Shown piece by piece: positions 36,628 through 46,117 of a DNA stretch of 64,000 nucleotides. A model generated the notes under the pieces. The model was given only the letters and a program-made list of their open reading frames with translations, ran no database searches and was not told the origin of the DNA. Made by a program: the position numbers and the translations under genes. Position 1 is the first letter of the stretch, and every line of letters starts with the position of its first letter. The DNA is from G963674835 sp963674835 (GTDB taxonomy: Bacteria > Planctomycetota > Planctomycetia > Pirellulales > Thermoguttaceae). Location of the stretch: the NCBI GenBank assembly GCA_963674835.2, contig CAXXKC010000001.1:1240001-1304000 (forward strand), in the 5' to 3' direction.

Positions 36628-39600
36628 TCACGGCTGCGGAAGGCAATCCGCCACTGGCAGCGGCTCGCCATGCGAACGCTTCGCCGAAAGTTTCTCCCAG
36701 GTCTGCACCCAACTCGGCCACGGCAGCGGCGTCTTCCGAAACATCAGCCGTGTCACGTCGAGCACCGGCACCTGCTCCGGCGCCGGCCCCTCCACCGTCT
36801 CACGCTCCGCCGCCTCCTGGCCGTCCAGCCGGTACCGAATCTTCGTCTCCGGATATCCCTCCGGCAGGACGATCAACTCCTTGTAGCTCAGATCGAACAG
36901 CGGTGTCGGCACCGGCAACTGCGTCTCGATGTCCTGTCGAACCAGGTCCACTCCCGCCGCCTTATATAGCCCCGTCACCGCCGTGGCCAGCGCCGTCCGC
37001 TGCTCGTCCGACAGCCGTTCGACCACTTCCGCACCCGACGTGCCTCCCAGCAGCCACCCCTTGCGCGCCTCGAATTCGATCACCAACGACGACGCCGTCT
37101 CGTCCAGCCGCAGCTCCATCCACACGCGGTTCGTCGCCAGCCCCGTGCCCGCCAGATAGATCCGCGCGCCGTTCCAGCAGTCCGCCTCGTTCAACAGCCA
37201 CAACAGATCCCGCTGCACGAACCGCCGAACCTGCGTGTGCAACTCCTCGAGCACTCCCAGATGCTTGCGGATGGCGCTCCATCGGCCCTTCCGTGCCATC
37301 TCGCTCTCGGCCTTCCGCAGCTTGGCATACCGCTTCGGGATCGTCCCCGAATGCAACCCCGGCAAGAGCAAACCGCGCATCGATTCCCCGTGCTTGCCGA
37401 CCGTCACCGGCGACAGCGACTTGGGCCGGTTCGCCGCGTACAACCGCCAGTTCTCGCGCAGCTCCCAAGCAAAGAAACCAAAGATCCCCGGGATCGACGT
37501 AATGATCACCGTGGCCGTCGTATAGGCAAGCTCCTTGTCCATCGCCAACATGAACACGCCCGCCAGGCTCGGTATGAACGGGATCAGCACCTTGTGCGAA
37601 ACCGTCACCACCGGAAAATGCTTAATCGGGTTCACCTGCGGCTCGATCAGCAGCGTCACGCAGAAGCGCGTCACGTACGCCACCACGAACCAGAACGCTC
37701 CCATCACAGCCTTGGCCGCCAGCGTCACGCGCCCTTCGCCCGAGCGAAATCGCAGCCATTCATCCACCGTGTACAGCAGCCGCTCCGTGGCTTCCACCAG
37801 TGCGCGAAACAGATCCATAATCAGCCAGAACAGCCGCGCGATCACCTGCACGCCCAGCCAATGCCCCAGGCGCCCCGCCCAGTCCGTCGCCACCTCCTCC
37901 AGATCACGTCCCAGCCGCGAATTCAGCACCAGGTTCACCGATAGGAAGATCGCCCCCATCACCTCGGGCGTGTTCTTCCACTGCGTCGCCAGGTGCGGCA
38001 TCACCCACGCCAGAATCGCCGTAATCGCCCCCGGCTTGATCGCAAACCGCATCGCCCACCGATAGTATCGCGATGCCAGCAGCTTCCGGACGATCGCAAG
38101 CTGCATCAACTGCTGCGGCAGCTCGCTGACCACGTACCGCAAGCCGCGGCCCACGGCGCACATCGCCCACCACAGGCCCTGCCGAAACCTCTCCGAATTG
38201 ATCAACAACAGCAGGAACAATCCCAGCAGCAGCACCACCTGCATGTGCTCCGCGAACTGCTCCCACCGAAACGGCGGCGGCGCTTCCGGCGGTGGCTCCA
38301 TGTGGAGCGTCGGCATGTCGGCCGGGCGAGCGTTCGTGGCCACGTGGAACAGGTGCACCAGGTGCCTCACACCCATCTCCGCGATGAACGCCCCGCCGAA
38401 CGGCAGAATCAGGTAACGCATCAGCAGCCGGCCCGTACCCGTCCCAAACGCCAGCGAGCTCAGCCACTGCATCAGACGCAAGTAGAACTCCCCGTGACGG
38501 TAGACTCCGTCCAGGGCCGCCGCCATTCGCTTGTCCGCCGAAAGAAGCTGATCGCCGAACAACAGGTCCTTGGGCCCCGCCAGATCCCGCTCCTTCAACT
38601 CGTTCCGCGCCACCGCGTCGCGGAGATCGCCCATCGTCAGAAACCCGCGATCCAGAATCCGGTCGATCAGCTCCTCGACCAGCTTCCGAACCGCGACCCG
38701 CTCTACCGTATTGCCCGGCACGAGTTGCGCCTCCTCCAACGCGCCGGTGATGATCGGTCGCAGCCGAACGCGCAACTGCTGCTCGCTCCGCTCTTCGGCG
38801 CGCTGCAGCAGGTCGTGCAGCGTTTGCCGGTGAATGTCGGCAATCCGAACCACCTTCACGCGCCGCAGCGCGCTGTGCAAATGCTTGTGCACGGCCACCT
38901 CGGTCAGCCGAGGTAGCGCCAGCCTCAACGGCTTGCGCCCCAACGAACGCAGCCAGCCCCACGTGTCGATCTTGTAAACATGCCGCTGATAGTCGATAGC
39001 GATCTTCTGCAGGTCGAACAACAACCGCGCCTCGCGGCTGCGAATCCCAACCGCCCCGCGCGCCACCAGCGCCATCAACGCGTCGCGCCACGCGTCGATC
39101 TCCGTGTCCGGCAATCGCAGCGCCTGCTGTAGCGCCCCCACCAGCCGCACCAGGTGCCCCCGCAGATTCGCCCGCAGCCGGTGGTGGTCCGTCTCCGCCG
39201 CATACTTCCTCGCTCGCTGCACCAGGATGCACGCTCGCACCAGGTTCCCGCGCGCTGCCGCCCGCTCCGCACGCGCCACCAACCGCCGGCAATATCGCGG
39301 CGATTGCCGCTGCGACTGGCGGATCGTCTGCAACTCCATCAGGCCGAGAAAGATCGACGGCGTGTCGTCCGCAGGCGGAACCCCTCCGCCCGGCAACTTC
39401 GCCCCGCCCAGGCGCGTCTCCATAAACAACTGGTCCGCGTCCACCCACTCCCGCAGAAGGTCCTCGACATCCGAGCGCCCCGTGCCGACGCCCGACCCCC
39501 CCGCCACCGAATCCGCCCCCTTCGACGCGCCGGCTTCCCTAAGGCCAGGGAAGTAGTGCTCCAACGTCGACGGCGCGAAGTACTGCAACTCCAGATACGT

Positions 39601-40152
39601 CGCGATGAACTCGATCAATACCGCCCAGTCGTCCGCCTCCGGAAACAGCCGTTCCTCGTGGGCGAGTACCGTGCGGACCTCGCTGAACTCGCTCATTCCC
39701 AAGCGCCGCAGCCAGTGCCGCAACAGCACGCTGTCCCCCTGGATACCCGCAAGCTCCCCTTGCAGTCGAAGGTGCACGTGCGCGTGGAAGAGCCACCGCC
39801 AGTAACACGTCAACAGATCGGCCGCCGGCGTAAAATCCAGCTCTTCCGGATCCGGCTGTGGCAGAAGGATCACCTCCTCGGGCAGTCGGTCGACGACTTC
39901 GTCATCCAGCTCCGACCGATCCACGATCTCCAGCAACCGGGCCTTCGCAATCGTGTAGCTCGTCCCGTGCGGAAGGTTCAGCCGCAACCGCGGCAGCCGA
40001 TGCTCCTCCTTGATCACCCGGCGCAGAATCCGCGCCGGCAGCAACAGCGCTCCCCCATCCACCTCGGCAATGGCGCGCTCCAAGTCCCCAACCGTCAGCC
40101 ATGGCGATGGTGGCGACTTCTCGCTCGAGTTGGACTCAATTGCTGGACCCAT
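36628..40152 (-). CDS. Very large multi-pass membrane protein, unknown function
   Basis: 1174 residues, family not recognised. Residues 1-560 are soluble and helical, with Arg/Leu-rich stretches. About five to seven membrane segments lie between residues 565 and 895. A 280-residue cytosolic or periplasmic C-terminal domain ends the protein. A short F-G-G-A-F-I-A-E-M-G segment starts the first helix. No enzyme motif is evident. It lies between repeat copy 5 and the sugar-acid locus, on the opposite strand to both neighbours, probably as a single-gene unit. A transport, envelope or sensor role cannot be distinguished. Confidence 0.8.
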   Translation of the reverse strand: MGPAIESNSSEKSPPSPWLTVGDLERAIAEVDGGALLLPARILRRVIKEEHRLPRLRLNLPHGTSYTIAKARLLEIVDRSELDDEVVDRLPEEVILLPQPDPEELDFTPAADLLTCYWRWLFHAHVHLRLQGELAGIQGDSVLLRHWLRRLGMSEFSEVRTVLAHEERLFPEADDWAVLIEFIATYLELQYFAPSTLEHYFPGLREAGASKGADSVAGGSGVGTGRSDVEDLLREWVDADQLFMETRLGGAKLPGGGVPPADDTPSIFLGLMELQTIRQSQRQSPRYCRRLVARAERAAARGNLVRACILVQRARKYAAETDHHRLRANLRGHLVRLVGALQQALRLPDTEIDAWRDALMALVARGAVGIRSREARLLFDLQKIAIDYQRHVYKIDTWGWLRSLGRKPLRLALPRLTEVAVHKHLHSALRRVKVVRIADIHRQTLHDLLQRAEERSEQQLRVRLRPIITGALEEAQLVPGNTVERVAVRKLVEELIDRILDRGFLTMGDLRDAVARNELKERDLAGPKDLLFGDQLLSADKRMAAALDGVYRHGEFYLRLMQWLSSLAFGTGTGRLLMRYLILPFGGAFIAEMGVRHLVHLFHVATNARPADMPTLHMEPPPEAPPPFRWEQFAEHMQVVLLLGLFLLLLINSERFRQGLWWAMCAVGRGLRYVVSELPQQLMQLAIVRKLLASRYYRWAMRFAIKPGAITAILAWVMPHLATQWKNTPEVMGAIFLSVNLVLNSRLGRDLEEVATDWAGRLGHWLGVQVIARLFWLIMDLFRALVEATERLLYTVDEWLRFRSGEGRVTLAAKAVMGAFWFVVAYVTRFCVTLLIEPQVNPIKHFPVVTVSHKVLIPFIPSLAGVFMLAMDKELAYTTATVIITSIPGIFGFFAWELRENWRLYAANRPKSLSPVTVGKHGESMRGLLLPGLHSGTIPKRYAKLRKAESEMARKGRWSAIRKHLGVLEELHTQVRRFVQRDLLWLLNEADCWNGARIYLAGTGLATNRVWMELRLDETASSLVIEFEARKGWLLGGTSGAEVVERLSDEQRTALATAVTGLYKAAGVDLVRQDIETQLPVPTPLFDLSYKELIVLPEGYPETKIRYRLDGQEAAERETVEGPAPEQVPVLDVTRLMFRKTPLPWPSWVQTWEKLSAKRSHGEPLPVADCLPQP

Positions 40153-40782
40153 GCCTACCCGATGCGCCAGGCCAACGACCTGCCCTGATCACTCCGATCC
40201 CAATGGCCCCGATACCGCTCTCCTCGCTCCCGGCAACCGGGCCGAAGCCGAGGGGCAACTCGCGCTGACTGGCGGCCTCACGGCCCACCATCCGCCCCCG
40301 CGATGCCTGCCCGCCCTATGATCGCCAACCGCTGCCAACAGCAAACGCGGACCCGCTCGCGCGAACTCCTCTTCGGCCACGCATGGCAGCGCAGCGGACG
40401 CAAGAAAGGATAGCTGCGGAATGACTTCCATGCAGCGTAAACCCACCTGTAGATGCATATCCATTTCCATCACAAGTGGCTATTACCAACGTCTCTACAA
40501 CAGATTAATCCTAGCCGATTCCAAGATCGCCGCCAGGGCCACGTTTTCTCAAGCAAACCTCTCACTTCCGGTGCCCCCGCACCCATCGAACCACGTTGAC
40601 ACCCGTCATTTATCATACAATAATAGCAATCCGCGATCGGCGGCAAACCCGCCGCCGGCATCGTCGGTCTCCCCACTCTCAACTCCGGAGCGTCCCCGGA
40701 AACAGCGACTCCCGGTTCCCGTTCGTCCCGTGCGCCGAAATCAACCATCGAGCCAAACTTCCACCACAACCGCGAGATACCC
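40153..40782. other. Intergenic region with promoter of the aldolase operon
   Basis: 630 bases. The promoter at 40596-40624 gives a leader of about 150 bases before the aldolase. The leader contains a GGCGG/CCGCC hairpin near 40638-40652. The rest shows no gene. Confidence 0.5.
40596..40624 (+). promoter_or_regulatory. Sigma70-type promoter for the aldolase operon
   Basis: TTGACA (40596-40601), 17-base spacer, AATAAT (40619-40624). The spacer and -10 segment ATTTATCATACAATAAT is nearly the same as that of the divergent E1-fusion promoter (ATTTGTCATATCATAAT), 15 of 17 bases, suggesting a shared regulator site. Confidence 0.7.
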
Positions 40783-41433
40783 ATGAACAAGGATGCTCTT
40801 CTACAACGAATCCACGATGCCTGGCTCGTAATGATCCTCCGCGGCGACACCGCACGCCAAACCGAAGATTCGTTCGAGGCCATCATCCAGGGCGGTGGGA
40901 CACTTCTGGAAGTCCCCTTCACCACGCCCGATGCCTGCTCGGTGATCGCCTCGCTCCGGCGGCGCCACGGCGACCGCGTCGTCATCTCCGCCGGCACCGT
41001 CACCGACCCCGACCAGGCCCGCCAGGCCATCGACAGCGGAGCCCAGGCGATCGTCTCCCCCAATTTCTACGCCGCCGTCGTCGAGGAAGCGCGCTCCCGA
41101 GGCGTCATCACCGCCCCCGGATGCTTCACGCCCTCCGAAGTCGCCGACGCGCTGCGATGCGGTGCCGACATCATCAAGCTTTTCCCCTGTTACCCCGTCG
41201 GGCCCGAGTACATCGGCTATCTCCAGGGCCCCTTGCCCGGCACGCGTGTTATGCCCGCCGGCGCCATTACCTTGGAGAACATGAAAGCCTATTATGATGC
41301 TGGTGCCTTCGCCGGCGTGGTCGGCGTCACCACCGAAATGCAATTGCTCGAAGCCGTGCGCGAACGTCGTTTCGACGAGATCACCGCTTGCGCCCGCCGC
41401 TGGCTCGAACACGTAGAGGGACTGAAGCAATGA
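40783..41433 (+). CDS. KDPG/KDPGal-type aldolase (Eda family)
   Basis: 216 residues. Class I aldolase that splits 2-keto-3-deoxy-6-phospho-sugar acids into pyruvate plus glyceraldehyde-3-phosphate (or, in the related enzyme, 4-hydroxy-2-oxoglutarate). Schiff-base Lys132 in I-I-K-L-F-P, Glu43 in L-L-E-V-P-F-T-T, Arg20 in I-L-R-G-D, and I-S-A-G-T-V. The TGA stop overlaps the next ATG by ATGA, so the pair is translationally coupled. Substrate stereochemistry (gluconate or galactonate) cannot be read. Confidence 0.92.
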   Translation: MNKDALLQRIHDAWLVMILRGDTARQTEDSFEAIIQGGGTLLEVPFTTPDACSVIASLRRRHGDRVVISAGTVTDPDQARQAIDSGAQAIVSPNFYAAVVEEARSRGVITAPGCFTPSEVADALRCGADIIKLFPCYPVGPEYIGYLQGPLPGTRVMPAGAITLENMKAYYDAGAFAGVVGVTTEMQLLEAVRERRFDEITACARRWLEHVEGLKQ

Positions 41434-42605
41434 GCACGCTCCCCCAGCAGACCGATTTTCGCGCAATGTCGATTCCCGACATGGAAGCCCGCATCGCCCG
41501 CTTCGAGGAGCGTGTCAACGCGGCCCAGCAAGCCAGCCCGCCCACCAAGCAATGGGTCCGACAGGCGATCCGGCGTCAAGGCTCGGGCCGCTGTCCGGTA
41601 CGCATCAAACGCCTCTCCCTCGACATCATCATCCGCCACGGCGACGCCCTGACCGATCTGTTCTGCCAGTATCCCGACGATGTCGTCGCCCTGATTCCCT
41701 ACGACATTACGATCGGCTACCAGCAGCCCGACCGCCCCGATCGCATCAATCCGGTCGAAGTGCTCATGCGCGACGCCCAGTGGACCGACGAATGGGGCAC
41801 CCGTTGGGGACACGCCCAAGGCGGCGTCGGCGCCACACCGGTCGACTACCCGCTCTTGGATTGGGCCGACCTGGACCATTACCTCGCCCATCGGCTCCCC
41901 AATCCTCGCCAGCCCGGCCGCCTCGACTCTGTGCTGCCGCTTCTGAAGATGCACGGCCCCACGCATTACTGCTTCGGCATCATCCACCTCGCGCTGTTCG
42001 AGCGTCTCCATTGCCTCCGCAGCATGGCCAACATCTTCACCGACTTCTACAGCAACGAACCCGAGGTCCGGCGCCTCTTGGACGCGATCTGCGACTATCT
42101 TCTCGAGCTCATCCGCGTCTGGGGCGAGTTGGGTGTCGACGGCGTCTTCCTCACCGACGACTGGGGAAGCCAGACCTCCCTGATGATCTCCCCGGCCATG
42201 TGGCGCAGCTTCTTCAAGCCCTACTACACCCGGATCTGCGCCGAGGCCCACCGCTTCGACATGGACGTCATCTTCCATAGCTGCGGCAACGTCACCCAGA
42301 TTGTCGGCGACCTCATCGAGGCCGGCATCGACGTCCTCGATCCCGTCCAGCCCGAAGCGATGGACATCGACGACGTCGCCCGCCGGTTCGGCGGCAAGGT
42401 GGCCTTCAGCGGTGCGATCGACCTCCAGCATCTCCTCACCGAAGGCACGCCCGCTCAGATCCGCGACGGCGTCCGCCGCGTCATCGACACCCTAGGACGC
42501 CCCTTCGGCGGCAGCCTGCTCGTCAGCCCCGCCAACGTCATGACGCCCGAAATCCCCCTCCCCAACCTCGAAGCCCTCTTCCAAGCCGCCCACGACCAAC
42601 CATAG
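41430..42605 (+). CDS. Uroporphyrinogen-decarboxylase-like protein (URO-D superfamily)
   Basis: 391 residues with a URO-D (beta/alpha)8 fold, but in a catabolic operon rather than heme genes, so a corrinoid methyltransferase-like or catabolic role is more probable. Landmarks: F-L-T-D-D-W-G-S-Q-T-S-L-M-I-S-P in the middle, V-I-F-H-S-C-G-N-V-T (metal-binding His/Cys type), L-D-P-V-Q-P-E-A-M, and V-A-F-S-G-A-I-D. Similar proteins accompany sugar-acid degradation in Planctomycetota; exact function unknown. The TAG stop at 42603-42605 is the left edge of repeat copy 6. Confidence 0.8.
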   Translation: MSTLPQQTDFRAMSIPDMEARIARFEERVNAAQQASPPTKQWVRQAIRRQGSGRCPVRIKRLSLDIIIRHGDALTDLFCQYPDDVVALIPYDITIGYQQPDRPDRINPVEVLMRDAQWTDEWGTRWGHAQGGVGATPVDYPLLDWADLDHYLAHRLPNPRQPGRLDSVLPLLKMHGPTHYCFGIIHLALFERLHCLRSMANIFTDFYSNEPEVRRLLDAICDYLLELIRVWGELGVDGVFLTDDWGSQTSLMISPAMWRSFFKPYYTRICAEAHRFDMDVIFHSCGNVTQIVGDLIEAGIDVLDPVQPEAMDIDDVARRFGGKVAFSGAIDLQHLLTEGTPAQIRDGVRRVIDTLGRPFGGSLLVSPANVMTPEIPLPNLEALFQAAHDQP

Positions 42606-42699
42606 AGCGCATTCGGCGTAACCGTAGCGTGTATTTCGCTTTCCCCAACCGTAGAAACACGCCGCCACGAACGCTACAGTCAAGTGCGACACGCACTAG
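42602..42699 (+). repeat. Dispersed ~97-bp imperfect palindrome, copy 6
   Basis: TAG at the stop codon on the left and CACTAG on the right. Close to copy 4 (identical CCCCAACCGTAGAAACACGC core). Lies in the convergent gap between the URO-D-like gene and the sugar transporter. Confidence 0.92.
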
Positions 42700-42721
42700 T
42701 CACAGTGCCCGCGACCCGCAG

Positions 42722-42739
42722 GTTATGCTTCAGCATAAC
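42722..42739. repeat. 18-bp palindrome GTTATGCTTCAGCATAAC
   Basis: Two 8-base arms around TC. Identical to the sequence at 46117-46134 and similar to 45892-45909. Located after the transporter stop on the minus strand, where it could act as a termination hairpin or protein-binding site. Confidence 0.8.
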
Positions 42740-42750
42740 ACCCCCGCACA

Positions 42751-44178
42751 TCACGACTGCTTCGACTGAGCCTTCCACGACTCGCCGATATCTTCCAGCG
42801 TGCGTCCCTTCGTCTCGGGCATGATCGTCAGGCCGAACACCAGCGCCAGCACGCATATGCCCCCCGAGAACCAGAACGCGCCGGCGATGTCGCCTTTGCC
42901 CAGGTACTTCTCCGACAGGCCCGTCAGCAGCGGAAACGCAAACGACGCCGCGAACCCCACCATCCAGATGAAGGTCGTCGTAACGGCCACCGCCCGCGCT
43001 CGGATCCGCGTCGGGAAAATCTCCGACATCATCAGCCAGGGCAGGGGACCCAGCGCGAACGCATGGGGAATGGTGCACAGAAACACCGAGATGAGCACGA
43101 CCGGGCCTGTAATAGACATGTGAAACACCAGCCCGATCCACACGTTCGCCGCGATCATTATCAGCGAACTCACGATCCACAGCGGCCGGCGTCCCAAGCG
43201 ATCGACCAGCACGCAGGCCACCACCGTCATCAACCCCATGAAGCCGTAGGCCAGCAGATACTGGAAAATCGCATCCGTTCGCGGAAAGCCGCCGATCTCG
43301 AACAGGTGCGTCAGGTATCCGCCCATGGCGCTCCAGCCCGTATAGTTGTTGAACAGCGCCAGGCAAAGCCCCACCAACAGCGCCATCCGCAAGCCCGGCT
43401 GAAACAGCTCCGAAAAGCGGCCCGATTCCGCCTCCAGCGCCGTGCGGATCTGCACCAGCTCGGCCGACGCAAACTCGGCCCCGTCGATCCGTGTGAAGAT
43501 CCGTTGCGCCTCTTCGAAACGTCCCTTTTCCGCCAGCCAGCGAGGGCTCTCCGGAATCAGGAACAGCAACACGCCGAAAACCGCCACAAAGAGAATCTCC
43601 GAGGCGAACATCCACCGCCAACTCAGGTTCGCCGGCAGATACTTGGCCAGAAGCCATGCGGCCAGCGCGGCCGCAACCGACCCCACCACAATCGCCAACT
43701 GATACATGAACCCCAGCCCGCCGCGCCATCGTGCCGGGGCGATCTCGTTCGTGTACATGGGCGATGCGATCGAGCACAGCCCCACGCCGATCCCGCCCAC
43801 GATCCGAAAGACGTTGAATGTGAACATGTCCCGCGGAATGGCCGTGAACAGCGAGCCGATCCCCAACAACACGCATGCGGCGATGAGCGTCGTCCGCCGG
43901 CCGAAACGGTCGCAAAGCCACGCCCCGAAGAACGGCCCCATGATGCACCCCAGCCCGGCGCTGGCCGTGCTGAAGCCGAACATGAAGTCCGACAGCCCGA
44001 ACTGCTCCTTCAAGTAGACGTTCGCGCCCCCAATCATCGCCAAATCGTACCCGAACAGGAACCCGCCGACCGCCGACACAAAGGCGATCAGAAACGCGTA
44101 GGTCCTCCCCGTCGGATGCAGCCAACTCGACTCCGGCACGCCGCTGCCGGAAGAACGCAATTGCTCCGATACAGACAC
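42751..44178 (-). CDS. MFS sugar transporter (SP family)
   Basis: 475 residues, 12 predicted transmembrane helices. Sugar-porter signatures: the first-loop D-R-F-G-R-R, P-E-S-P-R-W-L after helix 6, D-R-L-G-R-R in the second half, and P-E-T-K-G-R-T-L-E at the C-terminus. Imports a hexose or sugar acid by proton symport, probably the substrate of this operon. Last gene of the minus-strand set (E1 fusion, E2-like, SDR, FAH, transporter). Confidence 0.92.
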   Translation of the reverse strand: MSVSEQLRSSGSGVPESSWLHPTGRTYAFLIAFVSAVGGFLFGYDLAMIGGANVYLKEQFGLSDFMFGFSTASAGLGCIMGPFFGAWLCDRFGRRTTLIAACVLLGIGSLFTAIPRDMFTFNVFRIVGGIGVGLCSIASPMYTNEIAPARWRGGLGFMYQLAIVVGSVAAALAAWLLAKYLPANLSWRWMFASEILFVAVFGVLLFLIPESPRWLAEKGRFEEAQRIFTRIDGAEFASAELVQIRTALEAESGRFSELFQPGLRMALLVGLCLALFNNYTGWSAMGGYLTHLFEIGGFPRTDAIFQYLLAYGFMGLMTVVACVLVDRLGRRPLWIVSSLIMIAANVWIGLVFHMSITGPVVLISVFLCTIPHAFALGPLPWLMMSEIFPTRIRARAVAVTTTFIWMVGFAASFAFPLLTGLSEKYLGKGDIAGAFWFSGGICVLALVFGLTIMPETKGRTLEDIGESWKAQSKQS

Positions 44179-44236
44179 GGTCGGGTCTCCTCTACGGCCT
44201 GGAACTGGGGATTCTCTCGGCGTGGCGCTCGGCCGG

Positions 44237-45043
44237 CTAGGCGGCTTCGTCTTCCACCGGGTTCTCCAACGCCCCGATCTTCTCGATCTCCACGGTCACG
44301 CGGTCGCCCGCCTTCAGCCATCGCGGCGGCTTTCGGGCAAACCCCACACCCTGCGGCGTCCCCGTCAGGATCACCGTTCCCGGCAACAGCGTCGTACTGC
44401 CGCTGAGAAACTCGACCAACCTCGGCACGTCGAAGATCATGTCGCTGGTGTTCCAGTCCTGAAGCACCTCGCCGTCGATCGTCAGTTTGATGGCCAGCGC
44501 ATTCGGGTTCGGAATCTCGTCCCGCGTCACCAGGCACGGCCCCAACGGCGCAAACGTGTCGAACGTCTTGCCCCGGCACCATTGGCTGCCGCCCCACTTG
44601 CCCTGCCAATCGCGGGCGCTCACGTCATTGGCACACGTGTATCCCAACACGTAATCCAGCGCCTCGTCCCGTCCCACGTTCTTGCATTTCCGACCGATCA
44701 CCACCGCCAACTCACACTCGTAATCGACCTCGTCGCTTCGCAAATGCCGGGGCAGCACGATCGGATCGCCCGGGTTCTGCACCGCGCCCGGACTCTTCAT
44801 GAACAGAACGGGAAACTCTGGAATCGGAGCGTTGCTCTCTTTGGCGTGCTGCTGGTAGTTCAAACCAATGCAGAAAAACGTCGTTGGCACGATCGGCGCC
44901 AACAGTTTCTTCACGTCGGCCTTCTCCTCCGTGATCGCGTGCTCGCCGAAAATGTTCCCCGAGACCTTCAAGGCACTGCCGTCCGCCTGCGGCACCGCAT
45001 GGCCCATCTGTCCGGCGGAATCCACGTATCGAATGATTCGCAT
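44237..45043 (-). CDS. Fumarylacetoacetate hydrolase-family protein
   Basis: 268 residues. FAH fold cleaving 2,4-dioxo acids or related compounds. Metal-site residues are visible: V-D-Y-E-C-E-L-A-V-V-I-G, then Y-T-C-A-N-D-V-S-A-R-D-W-Q. In the non-phosphorylative L-fucose/L-rhamnose pathway, such a hydrolase acts after an SDR dehydrogenase to yield pyruvate and L-lactate. That fits the adjacent SDR, but the exact substrate is inferred. The ATG at 45043 was preferred to the one at 45088 because it opens the conserved fold and follows AAGGACA. Confidence 0.85.
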   Translation of the reverse strand: MRIIRYVDSAGQMGHAVPQADGSALKVSGNIFGEHAITEEKADVKKLLAPIVPTTFFCIGLNYQQHAKESNAPIPEFPVLFMKSPGAVQNPGDPIVLPRHLRSDEVDYECELAVVIGRKCKNVGRDEALDYVLGYTCANDVSARDWQGKWGGSQWCRGKTFDTFAPLGPCLVTRDEIPNPNALAIKLTIDGEVLQDWNTSDMIFDVPRLVEFLSGSTTLLPGTVILTGTPQGVGFARKPPRWLKAGDRVTVEIEKIGALENPVEDEAA

Positions 45044-45098
45044 GGTCGTTGTCCTTGCTCCTACAAGTGTCGACGCTATCGCCCCCAACCGATTCTGT

Positions 45099-45872
45099 TC
45101 AGAACTCCCGCGCGTAACCGGCCGTCCAGCCCCCGTCCACGGTCAGGATGTGCCCATGAGTATAACTGTTTTCCGGGTCTGCCAGGAACAGGACCCCCAC
45201 GGCAATCTCGTCGGGGTTGCCGGGCCTGCCCAGCGGAACGTGCGCGATCATCTGCCGCACCGAATCCTTGAAGCTGCCGTCCGGGCCGTAAAACAGTCGC
45301 TTCGTCCCCTCAGTAAGAATCGACCCGGGCGCAATCCCATTGACCAGGATGCCGTCGGGCCCCAGTTCCAACGCCATGGCTTTCGTCAAATTCACCACAG
45401 CCGCCTTCGCTGCCGCATACGCACACTGCAATCGTAACGGCACCAGCCCCACGATCGACGCAATGTTGATGATCCGCCCCGCCTTCTGAGTCTTCATCAC
45501 CCGCGCCGCCGCACGGCTCACTTCATACAGCCCCGTCAAATCGACGCCGAGAATCCAATCCCACTCCTCGCGAGGAAACTCGTCGATCGTCACGCGGTGC
45601 TTCATCGTGTTCACACCGGCGTTGTTCACCACGATGTCCAGATGCCCCAGTTCTCCGACGACCCGCTCGATCACCTCGGCGACCTGCGCACCGTCGGTCA
45701 CGTCCATCTTCACCGCCATGCCGCCGAACTTCTCGGCCACAGGCCCCGCATCGCTAACATCCGCACACACGACGCGCGATCCGTTGCTGGCCAGACGTTC
45801 GACGATTCCCTGGCCGATACCCCCGGCCGCCCCGGTCACCAAGCTGACCTTGCCTGACAGATCAACCTTCAT
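45099..45872 (-). CDS. Short-chain dehydrogenase/reductase (SDR)
   Basis: 257 residues. T-G-A-A-G-G-I-G-Q-G nucleotide loop, N-N-A-G-V, catalytic Ser in N-I-A-S-I-V and the Tyr-Ala-Ala-Ala-Lys motif. C-terminal V-D-G-G-W as in the classical FabG-type group. Fits the sugar-acid dehydrogenases that oxidise 2-keto-3-deoxy intermediates before an FAH-type hydrolase, an inference from the operon. 55 bases separate it from the FAH gene. Confidence 0.9.
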   Translation of the reverse strand: MKVDLSGKVSLVTGAAGGIGQGIVERLASNGSRVVCADVSDAGPVAEKFGGMAVKMDVTDGAQVAEVIERVVGELGHLDIVVNNAGVNTMKHRVTIDEFPREEWDWILGVDLTGLYEVSRAAARVMKTQKAGRIINIASIVGLVPLRLQCAYAAAKAAVVNLTKAMALELGPDGILVNGIAPGSILTEGTKRLFYGPDGSFKDSVRQMIAHVPLGRPGNPDEIAVGVLFLADPENSYTHGHILTVDGGWTAGYAREF

Positions 45873-45891
45873 CCCACACCTCCTCCCCTAG

Positions 45892-45909
45892 GTCATGCTT
45901 CCGCACAAC
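45892..45909. repeat. Degenerate 18-bp palindrome copy
   Basis: GTCATGCTTCCGCACAAC, four mismatches to GTTATGCTTCAGCATAAC. Immediately upstream of the SDR start. Confidence 0.6.
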
Positions 45910-45977
45910 AAGACAACATCACCCCAAACCCCCGGCCCCACTCGCGCCACCGTAGCGCCACGTAGGTTATGCTTCAG

Positions 45978-46117
45978 CCACCCCTTTCAACATGGTGTCG
46001 TTTTTCCCGAGGAATTCGCAGCTAGCATCGGCCAGAGGAAACAGCCATCGACAATATCGAATTTCGTTTCTCCCGGTGATTTGCCAGCTAGCGTTGCTTT
46101 CATGTTGAAAGGGGTGG
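45978..46117. mobile_element. 140-bp MITE-like element with 17-bp terminal inverted repeats
   Basis: Left end CCACCCCTTTCAACATG (45978-45994) is the exact reverse complement of the right end CATGTTGAAAGGGGTGG (46101-46117). It is flanked by a direct repeat: TTATGCTTCAG occurs at 45967-45977 and again at 46118-46128 (12 bases if the shared G is counted). No coding capacity. It interrupts an 18-bp palindrome of the type at 42722, splitting the intergenic space between the SDR gene and the E2-like gene. Confidence 0.85.

Noticed and set aside
34905..37502. Long plus-strand frame spanning the lactate permease end and the next gene
   Set aside because: Arg/Pro-rich shadow of two genuine genes with transmembrane and family features in other frames.
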